From Diphasiastrum complanatum (lineage: Eukaryota; Streptophyta; Lycopodiopsida; Lycopodiales; Lycopodiaceae), in assembly GCA_029204225.1 (NCBI GenBank), contig CM055100.1, positions 53,727,714 to 53,791,713 of the forward strand: a stretch of DNA of 64,000 nt, read 5' to 3'. Position 1 is the stretch's first letter. Each line of letters begins with the position of its first letter. The notes beneath the pieces were generated by a model. The model saw only the letters and a program-made list of their open reading frames with translations. It had not been told where the DNA came from and searched no databases. A program made the translations under genes and the position numbers. Shown one piece after another: positions 36,471 through 47,135 of the stretch.

Positions 36471-36863
36471 GCGTGGATAATCCACGCAAAAGATATCCAC
36501 GCGTGGATATCTTTAACTTCCAATCTGGTCCGGTGAACAAACTGAAATTTGCGTTGATAATCCACGCGTGGATTATCCACGCCAAAACTACTTTCCGGCA
36601 CCGCCAATTATTTCCCTCCCAAACAGTTGCCAGAATTTTCAAAATTCAATTTTGCGTGGATTATCCGCACGCATAAATTTATGCGCGTGGATAATCCACG
36701 CGCATAAATCTTTCGGTGCCGTGTCAAAAAAACACCGGTGGACTGGCCGGAGGCGTGTTCAAAACTTTTTTGGTGTGGATAATCCACGCATGGATGTTCC
36801 ACGCAAAGAAAATTTTGAAAAATCGACTAAGTGTTGGGTCTCGCGTGGATACTCTGCGTGGAT
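36471..36863. repeat. cluster of GCGTGGAT-ATCCACGC palindromes
   Basis: At least eight palindromic or half-palindromic units with the core GCGTGGAT(A/T)ATCCACGC lie within 393 bp: 36471-36487; 36489-36514 (26 bp, perfect); 36551-36582 (32 bp, one mismatched pair); 36654-36672; 36677-36709 (33 bp, perfect, single central base); 36774-36790; 36788-36804; and a direct pair at 36843-36863. A separate 14-bp palindrome GCATAAATTTATGC is at 36671-36684. No protein product is supported: the frames that run through it simply translate the repeat. Confidence 0.9.
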
Positions 36864-37143
36864 AAACACAGAGCTTTGTAGTTGTGCATGATTGTGTTTA
36901 TTTTTTAGATTTTTTGGATGCTGCCTATACACAAGTCCTTGCTGAATTAAGAAGAAACTAGATGACACTAGCATCAAGAAAGGAAGTGAAAACAAATGAA
37001 TGAGAAACTCTTTTGCTAGCATGTATTGGGTGGGGCCACCTAATGAACTTAAAGTTAGTCTTGCTCACTCCACCTTGGACTATGCTTTGTTATCATGCAT
37101 CAATTAATATATCATAACAAGAATTAAAGTCTCATTTTCAGCT

Positions 37144-37797
37144 GTCATGAACATAGATGCACAGAAACGCGTTTCTGAGGAGACGCGTTTCTCAAACTAG
37201 AATTGTACCGGTTTTCTTTTTATTTTTGGAAAAATAGCTTATGGCTTTAGGAGATCAATGGTCTAACTAGCGTTTTGCCTCTCAAAAGTGCAGTAGATGG
37301 GGCACAAACAGATTTTATTTTCAATAGCTATTTGGTTGTTATTTGCTCTAGTTTTCAATAGCTGCTCAAGGGGTTCGGGGGGCGGTAGACCCCCGATGGG
37401 GGGTTTGGGGGGCAACGCCCCCCAACGGTAGGGTCCGGGGGCTGACGGAAGACGCCGGCCTAAACGGTAAGGCCTCTTCATGATTTGGCCTTCCAACTCC
37501 CTGAGCGAAAACACACTTACTGGGACCATCTGTGATCGTAACAAACAGGCTAGAGGTTAAATTTGAATTTTTATCCTTGACAGAACCCAACATGGATTAA
37601 TGCACCTGAACTAGACCATCCTGCACCCGAAACAGTCAGCAAACTACACAGTAATGATGCTCTTAATTAGAGCTCTCATCTGATACCCATATTGCCAAAA
37701 AAAAATGTCTGAAATTTTTTTGAAATTTTTAGAAACGCGTTTCTGAACCACGATTCTAAAACGCGTTTCAAAAAGGTTGTGCATCTATGGTCATGAA
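37144..37797. mobile_element. hAT-type non-autonomous element with 8-bp target duplication
   Basis: The element itself is 37152-37789 (638 bp). Both flanks carry the identical 8-bp sequence GTCATGAA (37144-37151 and 37790-37797). The ends are inverted: CATAGATGCACA on the left and its complement TGTGCATCTATG on the right, with one base differing just inside. Next to each end are two copies of the palindrome AAACGCGTTT (37165-37174 and 37183-37190 region; 37733-37742 and 37760-37769), in the style of transposase-binding subterminal repeats. An 8-bp duplication with CA-starting inverted ends is the hAT signature. No transposase is encoded; the middle is partly GC-rich (37370-37470). Confidence 0.88.
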
Positions 37798-38351
37798 GTG
37801 GGAAGTTGTTGAATGATCAACTTCATTAAATTCTTGTGGTTTTTTGATAAGGTTGGCTTGAAACTGTTTTTCGAGCATTGTTGTGTTGGGAGTGTGGAGT
37901 ATTACGTTTCAGAGAATTCATGTAACAGCGGACAAAATTGAGAAGGATAGCATAGCGGAGAGAGAGAACGAGAGAGAGATGTAACTAATTACCCATTACA
38001 TAGAGACGATGAAGAGGCGACGTTTTGAGGGAACGCGTCCTTTCGGGACAAAAAGCTCTTTGTTGTTAACTTTAAAAAAAATAAATCTAATCTAAAGATC
38101 CACCACATGTCATGCATATAAATTTTAAAAATGCCAAAAGAACTAAAAAACAAAATCAAATATATTTGAATTAAACCAAATTCCAAGTAGGTCAATGTCT
38201 TGCATGTGATTACTAGGGCCCGGGCCTGCTTGGAAAGCCAAAAATTCAAGTGGTCATTATATGCATGCTATTGTAGGAGTATAATTTAATGATACCTAAA
38301 ATGTACTCGCCAATTTCTTAAAAAAAAAAGCCTTCAAGTGAGATAGATCAG

Positions 38352-38392
<41 letters not shown>

Positions 38393-38449
38393 GTGAACGA
38401 GCCAATTACCGACAGCTTTGCAAGGACTACTCGAGAGTGAGCTGTACAG
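37798..38449. other. 3' flank of the BAHD gene
   Basis: It contains a CT microsatellite (38354-38389) about 60 bp past the BAHD stop codon, probably within or near its 3' UTR, and GA-rich patches near 37960. Nothing else is recognised. Confidence 0.5.
38354..38389. repeat. (TC)n microsatellite
   Basis: An uninterrupted TC run of about 18 units, 3' of the BAHD gene. Confidence 0.97.
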
Positions 38450-39936
38450 TCAAAGAAGACGAGCTTCCTGTATGTCGTCTTCACCCAAAAAGCTTGTGAA
38501 CAACCCGTTCTTAGAAAGTTTTTTCATATGTTCTTCCGCCATGGACACAGAGACGTATCGGCTGCGCCCACCATCGGGTGTGGGCAGAATGACTGCAATA
38601 CCATTGCCAAACAATGGATCGAGCGTGAATGAAAAGTGCAGCGGTTTTCCGAATCCAAAATCAACTTCGTATACAGGAAAGCTTGCAAAATTAGTGCCTT
38701 GCACATCTGTGCCAGCGTAGAAGTCGGAATTAAAGCCAATGGATCTGCCCTCGTTTATTTCTATCTCCAGGAGATCAACTACAGAACGCAAATATTCCAA
38801 GTCTGAAGATTCTTTGTCATCTCGGATTAGCTTAGCTGCATACGAGAGATGGTTGTGCTTGATGTCGCCTGATTTGACTCCCAGGCAAGATAAATGTGCA
38901 CCATTACCAAGTAGTCCTGGTGGTGTAGGAGGATCCCATCTACCTCGGACGTTAATGGGATAAGAATAAGTAGTGATGGTGTCGTCGGGCAAATCTCGAG
39001 CTTCAGTCATTGCTTTCCAGCAGAGCGCCGCAAGAGCCTCAAAACTTGTGGGGCGATCGTAGCCCCAGGGGCCATTCTGTACTTCTTGCACCATAGCATT
39101 GACCGCAGATACTGAGAAGTAAAACGTTTTTGCTGCCAACTTTGTTGCAATGGAGGGCACTTCGACGACGGAGATTGCATCTGAGATCTTTTGAGTGAAA
39201 ACGTAGTCTTTCACAGGCCGCTGAACAGATGGTGGGCTTCGAGCTTTGAGCAGGTGAGTGTCAAAGGTGGGATTTATGGTGATGGCTAGACCACGGTGGA
39301 CTTCGGACCAGCTTTTCATGAATTCGGTTGCCGACCAGCCATCTGTGCAGACGTGCGACCAGCCATAGCCGATAGCAACTCCACCACAACGGAACATTGT
39401 AACCTGCAGTAACAGTTACAAATATATAGCAACACTTAAAGCAATGCACGCCATCTCCTAACATCACTGCGCTTAGCGTACTAACAACAAATACTGCTGA
39501 ATACCTGTATTCTTAACAATGGGGCCGTGCTGTAGTCCTCGATAGTGACGTCTCCCAAGTTCAAATCTGGCTCGATGGGACAATCCTTGAGATCTTTCCA
39601 CTCATCAAATCTTGCATCAGCTGTAGCTTCTACCAGCAAAATCCCCTCATCGTTGCAATCAACGTAGAGCCTCCCATCTTCGCCAGCTTTTGCTCTCCCA
39701 GCCAACACAGGGTAGTGCACAAGCACCTTCGCCAGAGAATCCTTCAGCCCCAGAATCAAATCACATGAATCCTTGACGTTACCGAATGGTTTAAAATAGT
39801 AGACATTAGGATCGTATATGACATCAGAGTAAATAAGATCGAGGTTGGACAAAAAATGAGTGCGAGGCCTCGGCGTAGGCTCTGCAGGAATGACAGTTTG
39901 TACGGAGTTGATGAACACTCTTTTCGATTCTTCCAT
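38450..39936 (-). CDS. BAHD-family acyl-CoA-dependent acyltransferase (HCT-like), two exons
   Basis: Exon 1 is 39936-39505 and exon 2 is 39403-38450; the 101-bp intron has GT (39504) and AG (39404) borders and is phase 0, directly after a CAG glutamine codon (LLRIQ/VTMFRCGG). This is the conserved intron position of plant BAHD genes. The product has 461 residues, normal for the family (about 430-460). The catalytic HxxxD is HVCTD at residues 161-165 (39355-39341), and the structural DFGWG motif is DFGFG at 392-396 (38662-38648). BAHD enzymes are cytosolic and move acyl groups from CoA thioesters to alcohols or amines; the N-terminal part (THFLSNLDL, YYFKPF, LVHYPVLAGR) is of the hydroxycinnamoyltransferase-like type, but the substrate cannot be read from sequence. 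Both motifs, the length and the open frame indicate a functional gene. A TATA-like ATTTATAA on the coding strand side lies near 39990 and another near 40155; neither is decisive. Confidence 0.93.
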
Positions 39937-41665
39937 CTCCTTCCCTGTCGTTCTTACTTGGGTGTACCCTGAAACAGTTTTCTCAGATTTATAACACTGC
40001 AGTGCAATCTGCTACTAAGAGAGTGAGTTTAGCATTGGGGATATTGAAGCATGTAGTGTGGAGCTGAGAAGCGTTGGATCTCGTATATGTTGAGACAGCG
40101 AGTTGGTAGAGTGTAATAGTGAGCGTTGGATGGTGCACAAGACACTCGTGATTTCTATATCACTATGCACGAGTATCATGTGGGATGTGATTAAAGCTTG
40201 ACATTTGCATGATGTCAAAGAATTATTTGCCCTTCAAATAACAAGCACAAATAATTTTCTCTATTTTCAACTAAAAGTTGAAAGGCAAACTTGAAAATAT
40301 ACCCTTTAATGTGGATGGTAAATTCTAAAAGTCAAATTTCATTATATATCAACATTTGCCTTGTGGTATGTAGCATTCGTGAGCAATGATAGCAGACATG
40401 TGGCATTATGTCATTGGTTGAGAACACGCAGATTACGAGCCATAGCACAGGCTACAAACAGATTTAGATCTTGATCGTTTATCTCTCTCCTGCTACGTCA
40501 GGTATCGTTCATCCAACGGTGGGATACAGACTTGCATCTAGATTCGCCACCTTGCGGCTCATCTTGCTAACAGGCCGTAGCCCACCTCCTCATAAAAGAT
40601 ACCTAGGCCATAGCAAGATTATGTTAGAAAGGCCATTCATTCTTTCATTTTCAGATCGAAAGGTAGACTTGAAAGGTGGGTGTGCATGTCACATTTCAAT
40701 GAAGTGAATATAGACTTTCTTAGGTATTATCCTCCTACACGATCTATTCAAATAATTTGAGTGAAAATCAATTTGTGAATCTAAAAGTATACCACTGGAT
40801 AAGAGCGACTATCCATGCTCATGCCCTCACCCAAGCATGGTGACATTTTCCAACATCACAAGTTGTTGAAGAGAACGGTTCACTTGTTCTATCAAGTACA
40901 AACATGACAGAACATGACTTAGCGTCGGGTGAGGGGGGGGGGGGGGGGGGTGAGCATGGAAAGAGCCCCTAACTCTACAATGGATTGAGCTATCTAATTA
41001 ATATGTTACTAGCTTTTATCTTATTCTTAATAATATATTTAGTACCATGATTGTAGAGCATAATATGAATGTAGTGCATTGTAGGTAGATCTAAGGATAT
41101 TTATGACATCAATTATAATGATACTATATTTTATAATACCAATTTAAGACACATTAAAAATATAATATCAATAGCATAGTATAATTAATCAAAGGAATGG
41201 ATGAGATATTACATCATAAAGTATTATTTTTAATGGCATCAATATGAGGCTTGAAATTTGACGTGACCCTTACCTTTCACCCTAAAGGGCTTTTTTTTTC
41301 TCTTACCTTTCAGTACCTTTCAAAAAAAATAATAAAATAAGTATGAACCTTTCAACCACTTATATAGATATATTCATGCTATATTTTACAATAAAATTTT
41401 AAAAATTTCTAACTAGGCATGACATTTGACTTTTTGAAGTTACCTTTTAAATGGAAGGGCAATTTTTAAATTTGCCATTTATTTTGACATGTTTTTTACT
41501 TTCTTTGAAAGGCAAACTAGCCTTTGACGTGCATTGTAGCTTGCAAATGCCAAGCTTGATCAATATATATACATCATATTTATTATTACCCATGTTTTGT
41601 CATGCAATTACTACTATATTGAATATAGTGTTCACTCTTGTAAATGATTAGATTGGACATCATAT
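39937..41665. other. BAHD upstream region and unassigned sequence
   Basis: The first about 250 bp should hold the BAHD promoter and leader. A homopolymer of 18 G is at 40933-40950. The remainder is AT-rich with no recognised gene. Confidence 0.45.
40933..40950. repeat. poly-G tract
   Basis: Eighteen consecutive G, preceded by GGGTGA and followed by TGAGC. Confidence 0.95.
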
Positions 41666-41779
41666 CATTTTATGCTTATAACCAACGGGGTTGGCTTAGT
41701 TGGTTAGCTTGACATCCAAAGTTTCTTTGGTCTTAGGTTCGAGCCTCCCCTTGGAAACCAAGAAGCATTTTATGCTTAT
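41666..41779 (+). mobile_element. 86-bp tRNA-like retroinsertion (short SINE or tRNA pseudogene)
   Basis: The 14-bp direct repeat CATTTTATGCTTAT occurs at 41666-41679 and 41766-41779, flanking 86 bp (41680-41765). The insert has a perfect RNA polymerase III A box TGGCTTAGTTGG (41692-41703; consensus TRGYNNARNNGG) and a B box GGTTCGAGCC (41736-41745) at tRNA-like spacing. Its ends can pair (CCAACGGGG near 41682 with CCCCTTGG near 41747), as an acceptor stem would. The target duplication shows insertion by a LINE-type mechanism. It is too short to carry the usual SINE body, and the acceptor stem has a bulge, so it is not a working tRNA gene. Confidence 0.85.
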
Positions 41780-41814
41780 GCACAACTAGTATACTCTGTA
41801 GTACTAGACATGCG

Positions 41815-42025
41815 AGTCCGGGGGCTTTTGGTCATTTTTGTGTCCGCGTCCTGTGGCGCGTCCGCATCTGACCCTCGGGCGCGGGTCGGGCGCATCCATT
41901 TTTTTCAAAAATAAAAAATACACTATTTTTTTTTTTAAATGTGCGCCCACCCCAGACGCGCCCACCCCCAAACGCACCCAGGCACGGACGCCCGCACCTG
42001 GACACACGTCCACCCCCGGGGTCCC
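41815..42025. other. GC-rich island in AT-rich sequence
   Basis: Very GC-rich flanks (GTCCGGGGGC at the left, CACCCCCGGGGTCCCC at the right, and repeated GCGCCC/GGGCGC blocks) surround an AT-rich centre (41898-41940). The outer parts are roughly inverted with respect to each other, so a small inverted-repeat transposon is possible; no clear target duplication was found. Confidence 0.5.
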
Positions 42026-42029
42026 CTAC

Positions 42030-43738
42030 CTTAGCTCTATACTAATCATACTAATTTATTATATAATTTAGTAAAAGCATTAATATCATTTAAAACATTG
42101 TGATAGGTATACCACGATGAATGGTCACTTATTATGTATAGATCTAAATTTTCCCAAATAAGTAAATGACTAATAATTATATAGGAGTTTTAAAGCATTG
42201 AAGGAACAAGGTGTGAGGGCAAGTTTGGCGATCCATTAATTGGAGCTTGAATCAAGTTTTTTATTGTCATTTGCATACTTAATTTTTCTCTTCTGGCAAT
42301 TTGTCATGGTCTAGTGGGGACAGCATGACAACCACACTTTCTTTGCTAAATTTTTGCTTGATAAGAGGGTTCAAGCTCCATCTTATGTTGATTTGTTCTA
42401 AAGCCATGAAGACTTCGACAATAGAACAACTACCACTTTGATTAGAAAACAAAAAAGAGTCCTACAAAGCACTTTATGCATCTTATTGATAGTGTGGCAC
42501 TCCGAATACATTAGTCAAATCAAGCAAACCTATAAGTTTTTCCTCGATAGGACAATAACTCTTCTCAAAGCAAAATAACCATGTTCTCACACAATCTTCT
42601 AAGGACTCTCAACATAAGATATACTCTCATGGGTGGATCATTTTGATGATATACTCTACCATGTCTAGTTTGAGGTGAGATTTATTCATGAGGTAAAGAA
42701 CATATTGGAAGACATCGTGGCAACATGATTTGTACAATGAGCTTCATATATCAAGCAATCTTGGCTAGTTCTGAAGGCACTTTTAGTATCCTTGCAAATT
42801 ATATGAGCAATTCAAGGTGCTTCAATTTGTCACAAAAGGGTCTAGCAACCTTTAGAAACAAGTTGAGATATTTTGAGTTCTTTAATCATCAAGTTAGTCC
42901 ACATGACCCCTCACTTCATTCGATGGAAGTATGAATCAATAACTAGTTATAATAATGGTGCAACAAAGTAACGTGGGGTGGAAGGCCCTGCCCAAAGGGC
43001 GTTTCATTTTGAAAAGTGGCTCTTTGAGGGTGAGCCTGAGGACGGCACCATATCAGAACAAAAGCCTCCACAACCCTCTACGTTGTAATGATAGATGCAA
43101 TATATTTGTTTTCGCAATTTTTTACTTGTGCTTTTTTTTTTGGGCAATTTTTTAATTGTGACTTTTTTTCTTTTAACCTATATGCATGGACAACCATTGA
43201 TGAGTTTCCATATGCATGCATGGCACATGCACATTTTCCTAGGATGTGCATGTCATATGTGACAACTTGTCATTGCTATCCATGTGCAATTTGCATATGT
43301 TTTGTGTGAATCTCATCAAATTGTCCACATGAGAGTTGTGGTGAAAGGTATAAATTTTGGAAATGACATGAAATTCTATCTCTAGAGGTGTCTCCAAAAT
43401 GCCAAAAAAATTAGCACTTGGCATTGCATTTAAGCAAGTTCTTTTTTTTCTCAATAAAGTTGTTACTACGATGCTGGCCAAAGTCCCAATTCAAAAAGAT
43501 TTGGTTCATGTCCATTGGCTTATGAAGAAGGACATGACAAGTTAAATTTTCAAATATTGCTAAATTGATGGATTTGCTTATTGTGTTATCCTTGGCTGCC
43601 ACTTTTGGCACCTCCTTTCATATTTATATATGAGAGCTGTGTTGCTCCAAGCTTTCACCACTTTTTCACATCTTGTATTGCTCTTGTTCTGTGTTTATGT
43701 ATGTGAGAGTGTGAATGAGAGAGAAAGAGAAAGGGGTA

Positions 43739-43829
<91 letters not shown>

Positions 43830-44030
43830 TGCATGTCAATTGGTCTTGTCATACTTGATTTGTGGTACTTTGGCTTTTTTTTAATATATGCAAATAGCTT
43901 CGCATGCTTCCCAATTCGAAGAGCTTTAGTTACTCAAGGTCAGACGATGGCTCCAACAGATATCAATTTAGTTAATTAGAATCATGCAGTGGCTCCAACA
44001 TATGCAGATATTGGTAGACCTATTAGTTAT
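42030..44030. other. unassigned sequence with a GA microsatellite
   Basis: No gene or transposon domain was recognised. The GA run is listed separately. Confidence 0.4.
43747..43827. repeat. (GA)n microsatellite, about 40 units
   Basis: An uninterrupted GA run of about 81 bp; the open frames across it on both strands are artefacts of the repeat. Confidence 0.97.
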
Positions 44031-44600
44031 TCTCCAAATGATCTACTTGAAAATTTCTGATTGCATTGTAAAAATTTTGATCAAAATTATATATATAGAT
44101 ATTTTTATCTCTTTTAAAAGATAATTGTATTTATTTTGAAAATGATTCTCTTGAAAATAATTTTTGAGCTTTTTTTTATTATTTACGTATATTGATAATT
44201 TATATTAGTTAGATTACAAAAAAAAATTAGTTTTTTAATTTTTAACATTTTTCTAAATACTAAAATATTAACATTAAATTGCATGCAAGCTTTTATAATT
44301 ATATCAAAATATTTTAAATTGTACTTTTTTAAAAATAAAAAATTAAAGTTTTTAAAAATTTTAAATTCACCTAATTTAACAATTATTATTTATAATAATA
44401 TATTAGAGCCAATTACTTATTGTATTTTTTGACAATTTGAGTTGAGATTTTTTAAAATATTTTGTGTCTACTCAATCCAAATTTGAAATCTTTACAAAAT
44501 GTAGTATCTTACAAATAATAAATTAATTTTTAAATTTAAGATTCAAAATATATGTGAATTACCAAAAAATTGTAAGGGCTTTAAAAAAAATAGGTCCTCC
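44030..44600. other. extremely AT-rich tract
   Basis: About 570 bp composed almost entirely of A and T, with many ATTTTAAA-type words. No gene. Matrix-attachment-like or simply decayed sequence. Confidence 0.6.
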
Positions 44601-44720
44601 GCCATTTCTCGTTTTAAAAGATTTTGGATTACAAGTGTACATAGCACATTTCACTCCTAGTCATGTGATCAAGACAATGAGAGATTTAGTCAAGGCTAAT
44701 ACATCCAATATAGATCTCAA

Positions 44721-45282
44721 ATAAATCTATTAAGTTATGGATAGTTGCTGATTTCTTGCATATAATGCTAGAAATGGGACTGGTAGCTCATTAGAGTAAC
44801 TGCAGTACTCTGGTTTGAGTTATAATTGTCTGAGACTTGATGAATCTCCTAGAGATTGTAGATGACTGAATTGTGGTATTTTAGAATATTTGGATATTCT
44901 AAGAATATTTGTACCAAAAAGCATTATTTTTTGCAATAAATTAGAATGGAGTTTCTTTAGCTCTTGGCTTTGATTTCTGAAATAAAGTAAAATCACCCAG
45001 TGTTTCATGTAACTGGGATTACATGAAGGTGATAAATTGTTTTTTTGATAAGATCAACCCATTTGGAGATTTATAGCTTAGTGTATCTTTTGGAATTTGA
45101 GTTAGTATTCATGAGTACAGGCAAGCAATATAAAAGTTGTTGCATCTCATTCTGAGTACTTATTTAGATGGAAAGATCAGACTAAGAATAATGAATCATG
45201 GGAAAGACTTGAAAGCTTAAGAAATAGTTTCATGTTTTCTTTTTCCCGTTTTGAGGACATAACCTGTTTAAGGGAGGAAGAA
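44721..45282 (+). pseudogene. Ty3/gypsy (chromovirus) integrase tail and chromodomain
   Basis: 44721-45026 parallels 3911-4212 (integrase C-terminal part, heavily mutated). At 45150-45270 the plus strand encodes SEYLFRWKDQ, NNESWERLESL and RFEDITCL, which fits a chromodomain (EYLVKWK...ESWE). A polypurine tract AAGGGAGGAAG then leads to the LTR at 45283. The coding part is broken by stops. Confidence 0.65.
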
Positions 45283-45769
45283 TGTTACGGCCATATCCCG
45301 CTAAGGATATGGAATAGTCCTAATATGGTAGACCGGCCCTCCAGTGTTCGAGATTATTGGTCACACCTAGATTTTATTCCACGTCGAGGCCTGATGGTGA
45401 CTAATGACCTTGAGAGGACCCAGACACTCTAATTGAGACATATGGAGTAATGCATGCACATGCGACTGATATAGCCAGAAGGAATGCATGGAGAGATGTG
45501 ATCTATTTATCATTGACCTGCATGGGGATTGCATGGGTTCATGCACATGATCCTACTCTCTATATATTGAGGTAGTGATTATTTCGTCGACGACTTTGGT
45601 CTAGATTACCAGTTGAGCTCTTCTCCTCTTGCTCACATGGCATGGCTTGGGGGCTAAATCCAAGAGGATTCTCCAGGAGGGATCTAGGATTGGTTGGGTG
45701 GTTTTGCTCCAAAGTCTCTCTTGTGTTTTCCTATACTCATATTAGGGGTTTCCCCTATTGGTCTTTACA
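45283..45769 (+). mobile_element. 3' LTR of the chromovirus
   Basis: It starts TGTTACGGCC just after the polypurine tract. A TATA-like CTCTATATATTG is near 45568. The end is placed at GTCTTTACA (45769), giving about 487 bp with TG and CA ends, but this end is not confirmed by a second copy or target duplication. Confidence 0.6.
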
Positions 45770-45914
45770 AAACTAGCAAAACTAGAGAAATGGACAAGGT
45801 ATTGATATGCTCTAGAAAGATAGAATATGACAGGCTTGAAATGAGAGAGATGATCTTCTATGTAATGAAATTTTGTTTTTTTTAAATATTTTTTTAAGTT
45901 TTAATTTATAAGTT

Positions 45915-46391
45915 TTCTATCGACCTATGCTCAACATAGGTCTTATGAGGTCGAGAAAAAGCTTATGTTGAGCATAATCTACTGTGAACGCATGAGCACT
46001 CATGTTGAGCATAAGTCCTATGTTGAGCATAGGTTTGAGCATAAGTCTATTGAGTACTTATGTTGAGCAGTGTGAACGCGCGACTGATGCTGACCATAAG
46101 TCACCAATGAGGACCTATGTTGAGCATAGGTTTGAGCATAAGTCCATTGAGGACCTAGGCTAAACATAGGCTTGAGTATAATTCCATTGAGTACTTATGC
46201 TCAACATAAGTCCAATGAACACTTATGTTGAGCATAGGTCGAGGGAGGACCTATGCTCAACATAGGTCGAGGGAGGACCTATGTTGTGAGCATAGGTCGA
46301 GAGAAATGTCCAGTGAGTACTTATGTTGAGTAGGTTGAGAGAGGACCTATGCGAGAGAGCACTTATGCTGAGCATAGATCGAGGGAGCACT
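45915..46391. repeat. array of short hairpin units (ACCTATG-TTGAG-CATAGGT), left part
   Basis: The unit (A)C(C/T)TATG-TTGAG-CATA(A/G)GT, or its complement with CTCAA in the loop, recurs about fifteen times, separated by short linkers such as CGAGGGAGGA, CCATTGAG and GTGTGAACGCG. Each unit is a small inverted repeat: a 6-7 bp stem with a 5-base loop. The array is cut at 46391 by the copia insertion and continues at 52601. Confidence 0.85.
46387..46391. repeat. target site duplication GCACT, left copy
   Basis: It directly precedes the left LTR of copia element B and matches 52601-52605. Confidence 0.9.
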
Positions 46392-47121
46392 TGTGAAGTT
46401 TTTAGCATGTGTGAACTTCACCACACACCTTACAAGATCTTACTGAGGTGTTGTGATTGCACAAGATTGATCAAAGAACAATATGCTTGAAAAATCTAAG
46501 GCAAGAGCACAATGGCATATATCTGATGAAAAATTCTAACTCTTCACTATGAGAAATGAATGTCGGAAAAATTTCTAAGTGTTCAGTATGGGAAAAAAAG
46601 GCTGCTCTTGGGTAGAGAGAGAAAATCAAGCATGAATAACTTGGGTAGAGAGAGAATGAGTCCAAAACACCAAAATCTCAATATTCACAATATGGCAAAT
46701 CATGTCCAGCTTTTCCTACATGAGAGAGACTCGAATTCCTACAGTGGAGTTGCATGGAAAGTCCACTTAATTGAACTAATTCACCTACCAGAGATCCACA
46801 TGTGTAACTACATGCATGTATGTTGCATGTACTGCATGTCAACTCATAAAACTGCCTAGACATGTGTAGATCACTGAAACTACTTTGCATGTTGCATGCA
46901 CTAATTGCATGTGGCTTGCATGCATACAATATGACTTTGCATGTTATCTAAACTATTGCATGTCATCAAAATAGAACCTATCTAACTCACATCCAAGCTA
47001 CACTAGAAGGATATGTGCTCAATTCACACTCCTTTTATGTACAACATGAAATTTAGTGGAAATCACCATGGACATGGCCCCAAACTCGAGATAGGAAGAT
47101 AATATTTTAATAATCTTCACA
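46392..47121 (-). repeat. left (3') LTR of copia element B
   Basis: It starts TGTGAAGTTT on the plus strand and ends AATCTTCACA, so the termini are inverted (TGTGAAG/CTTCACA). It pairs with 51871-52600. Confidence 0.95.
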
Positions 47122-47135
47122 CTCCTCCTTAAAAT

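Noticed and set aside
36434-36891. Open frames across the palindrome cluster
   Set aside because: Both strands give similar repetitive peptides because the DNA is palindromic; no protein is supported.
41680-41765. Functional tRNA gene
   Set aside because: Pol III boxes are present, but the target duplication and imperfect acceptor stem show a retroposed copy.
43630-43884. Open frames rich in RERERE or LSLSLS
   Set aside because: They translate the GA microsatellite and are not genes; the same holds for 12572-12781 and 38296-38484.
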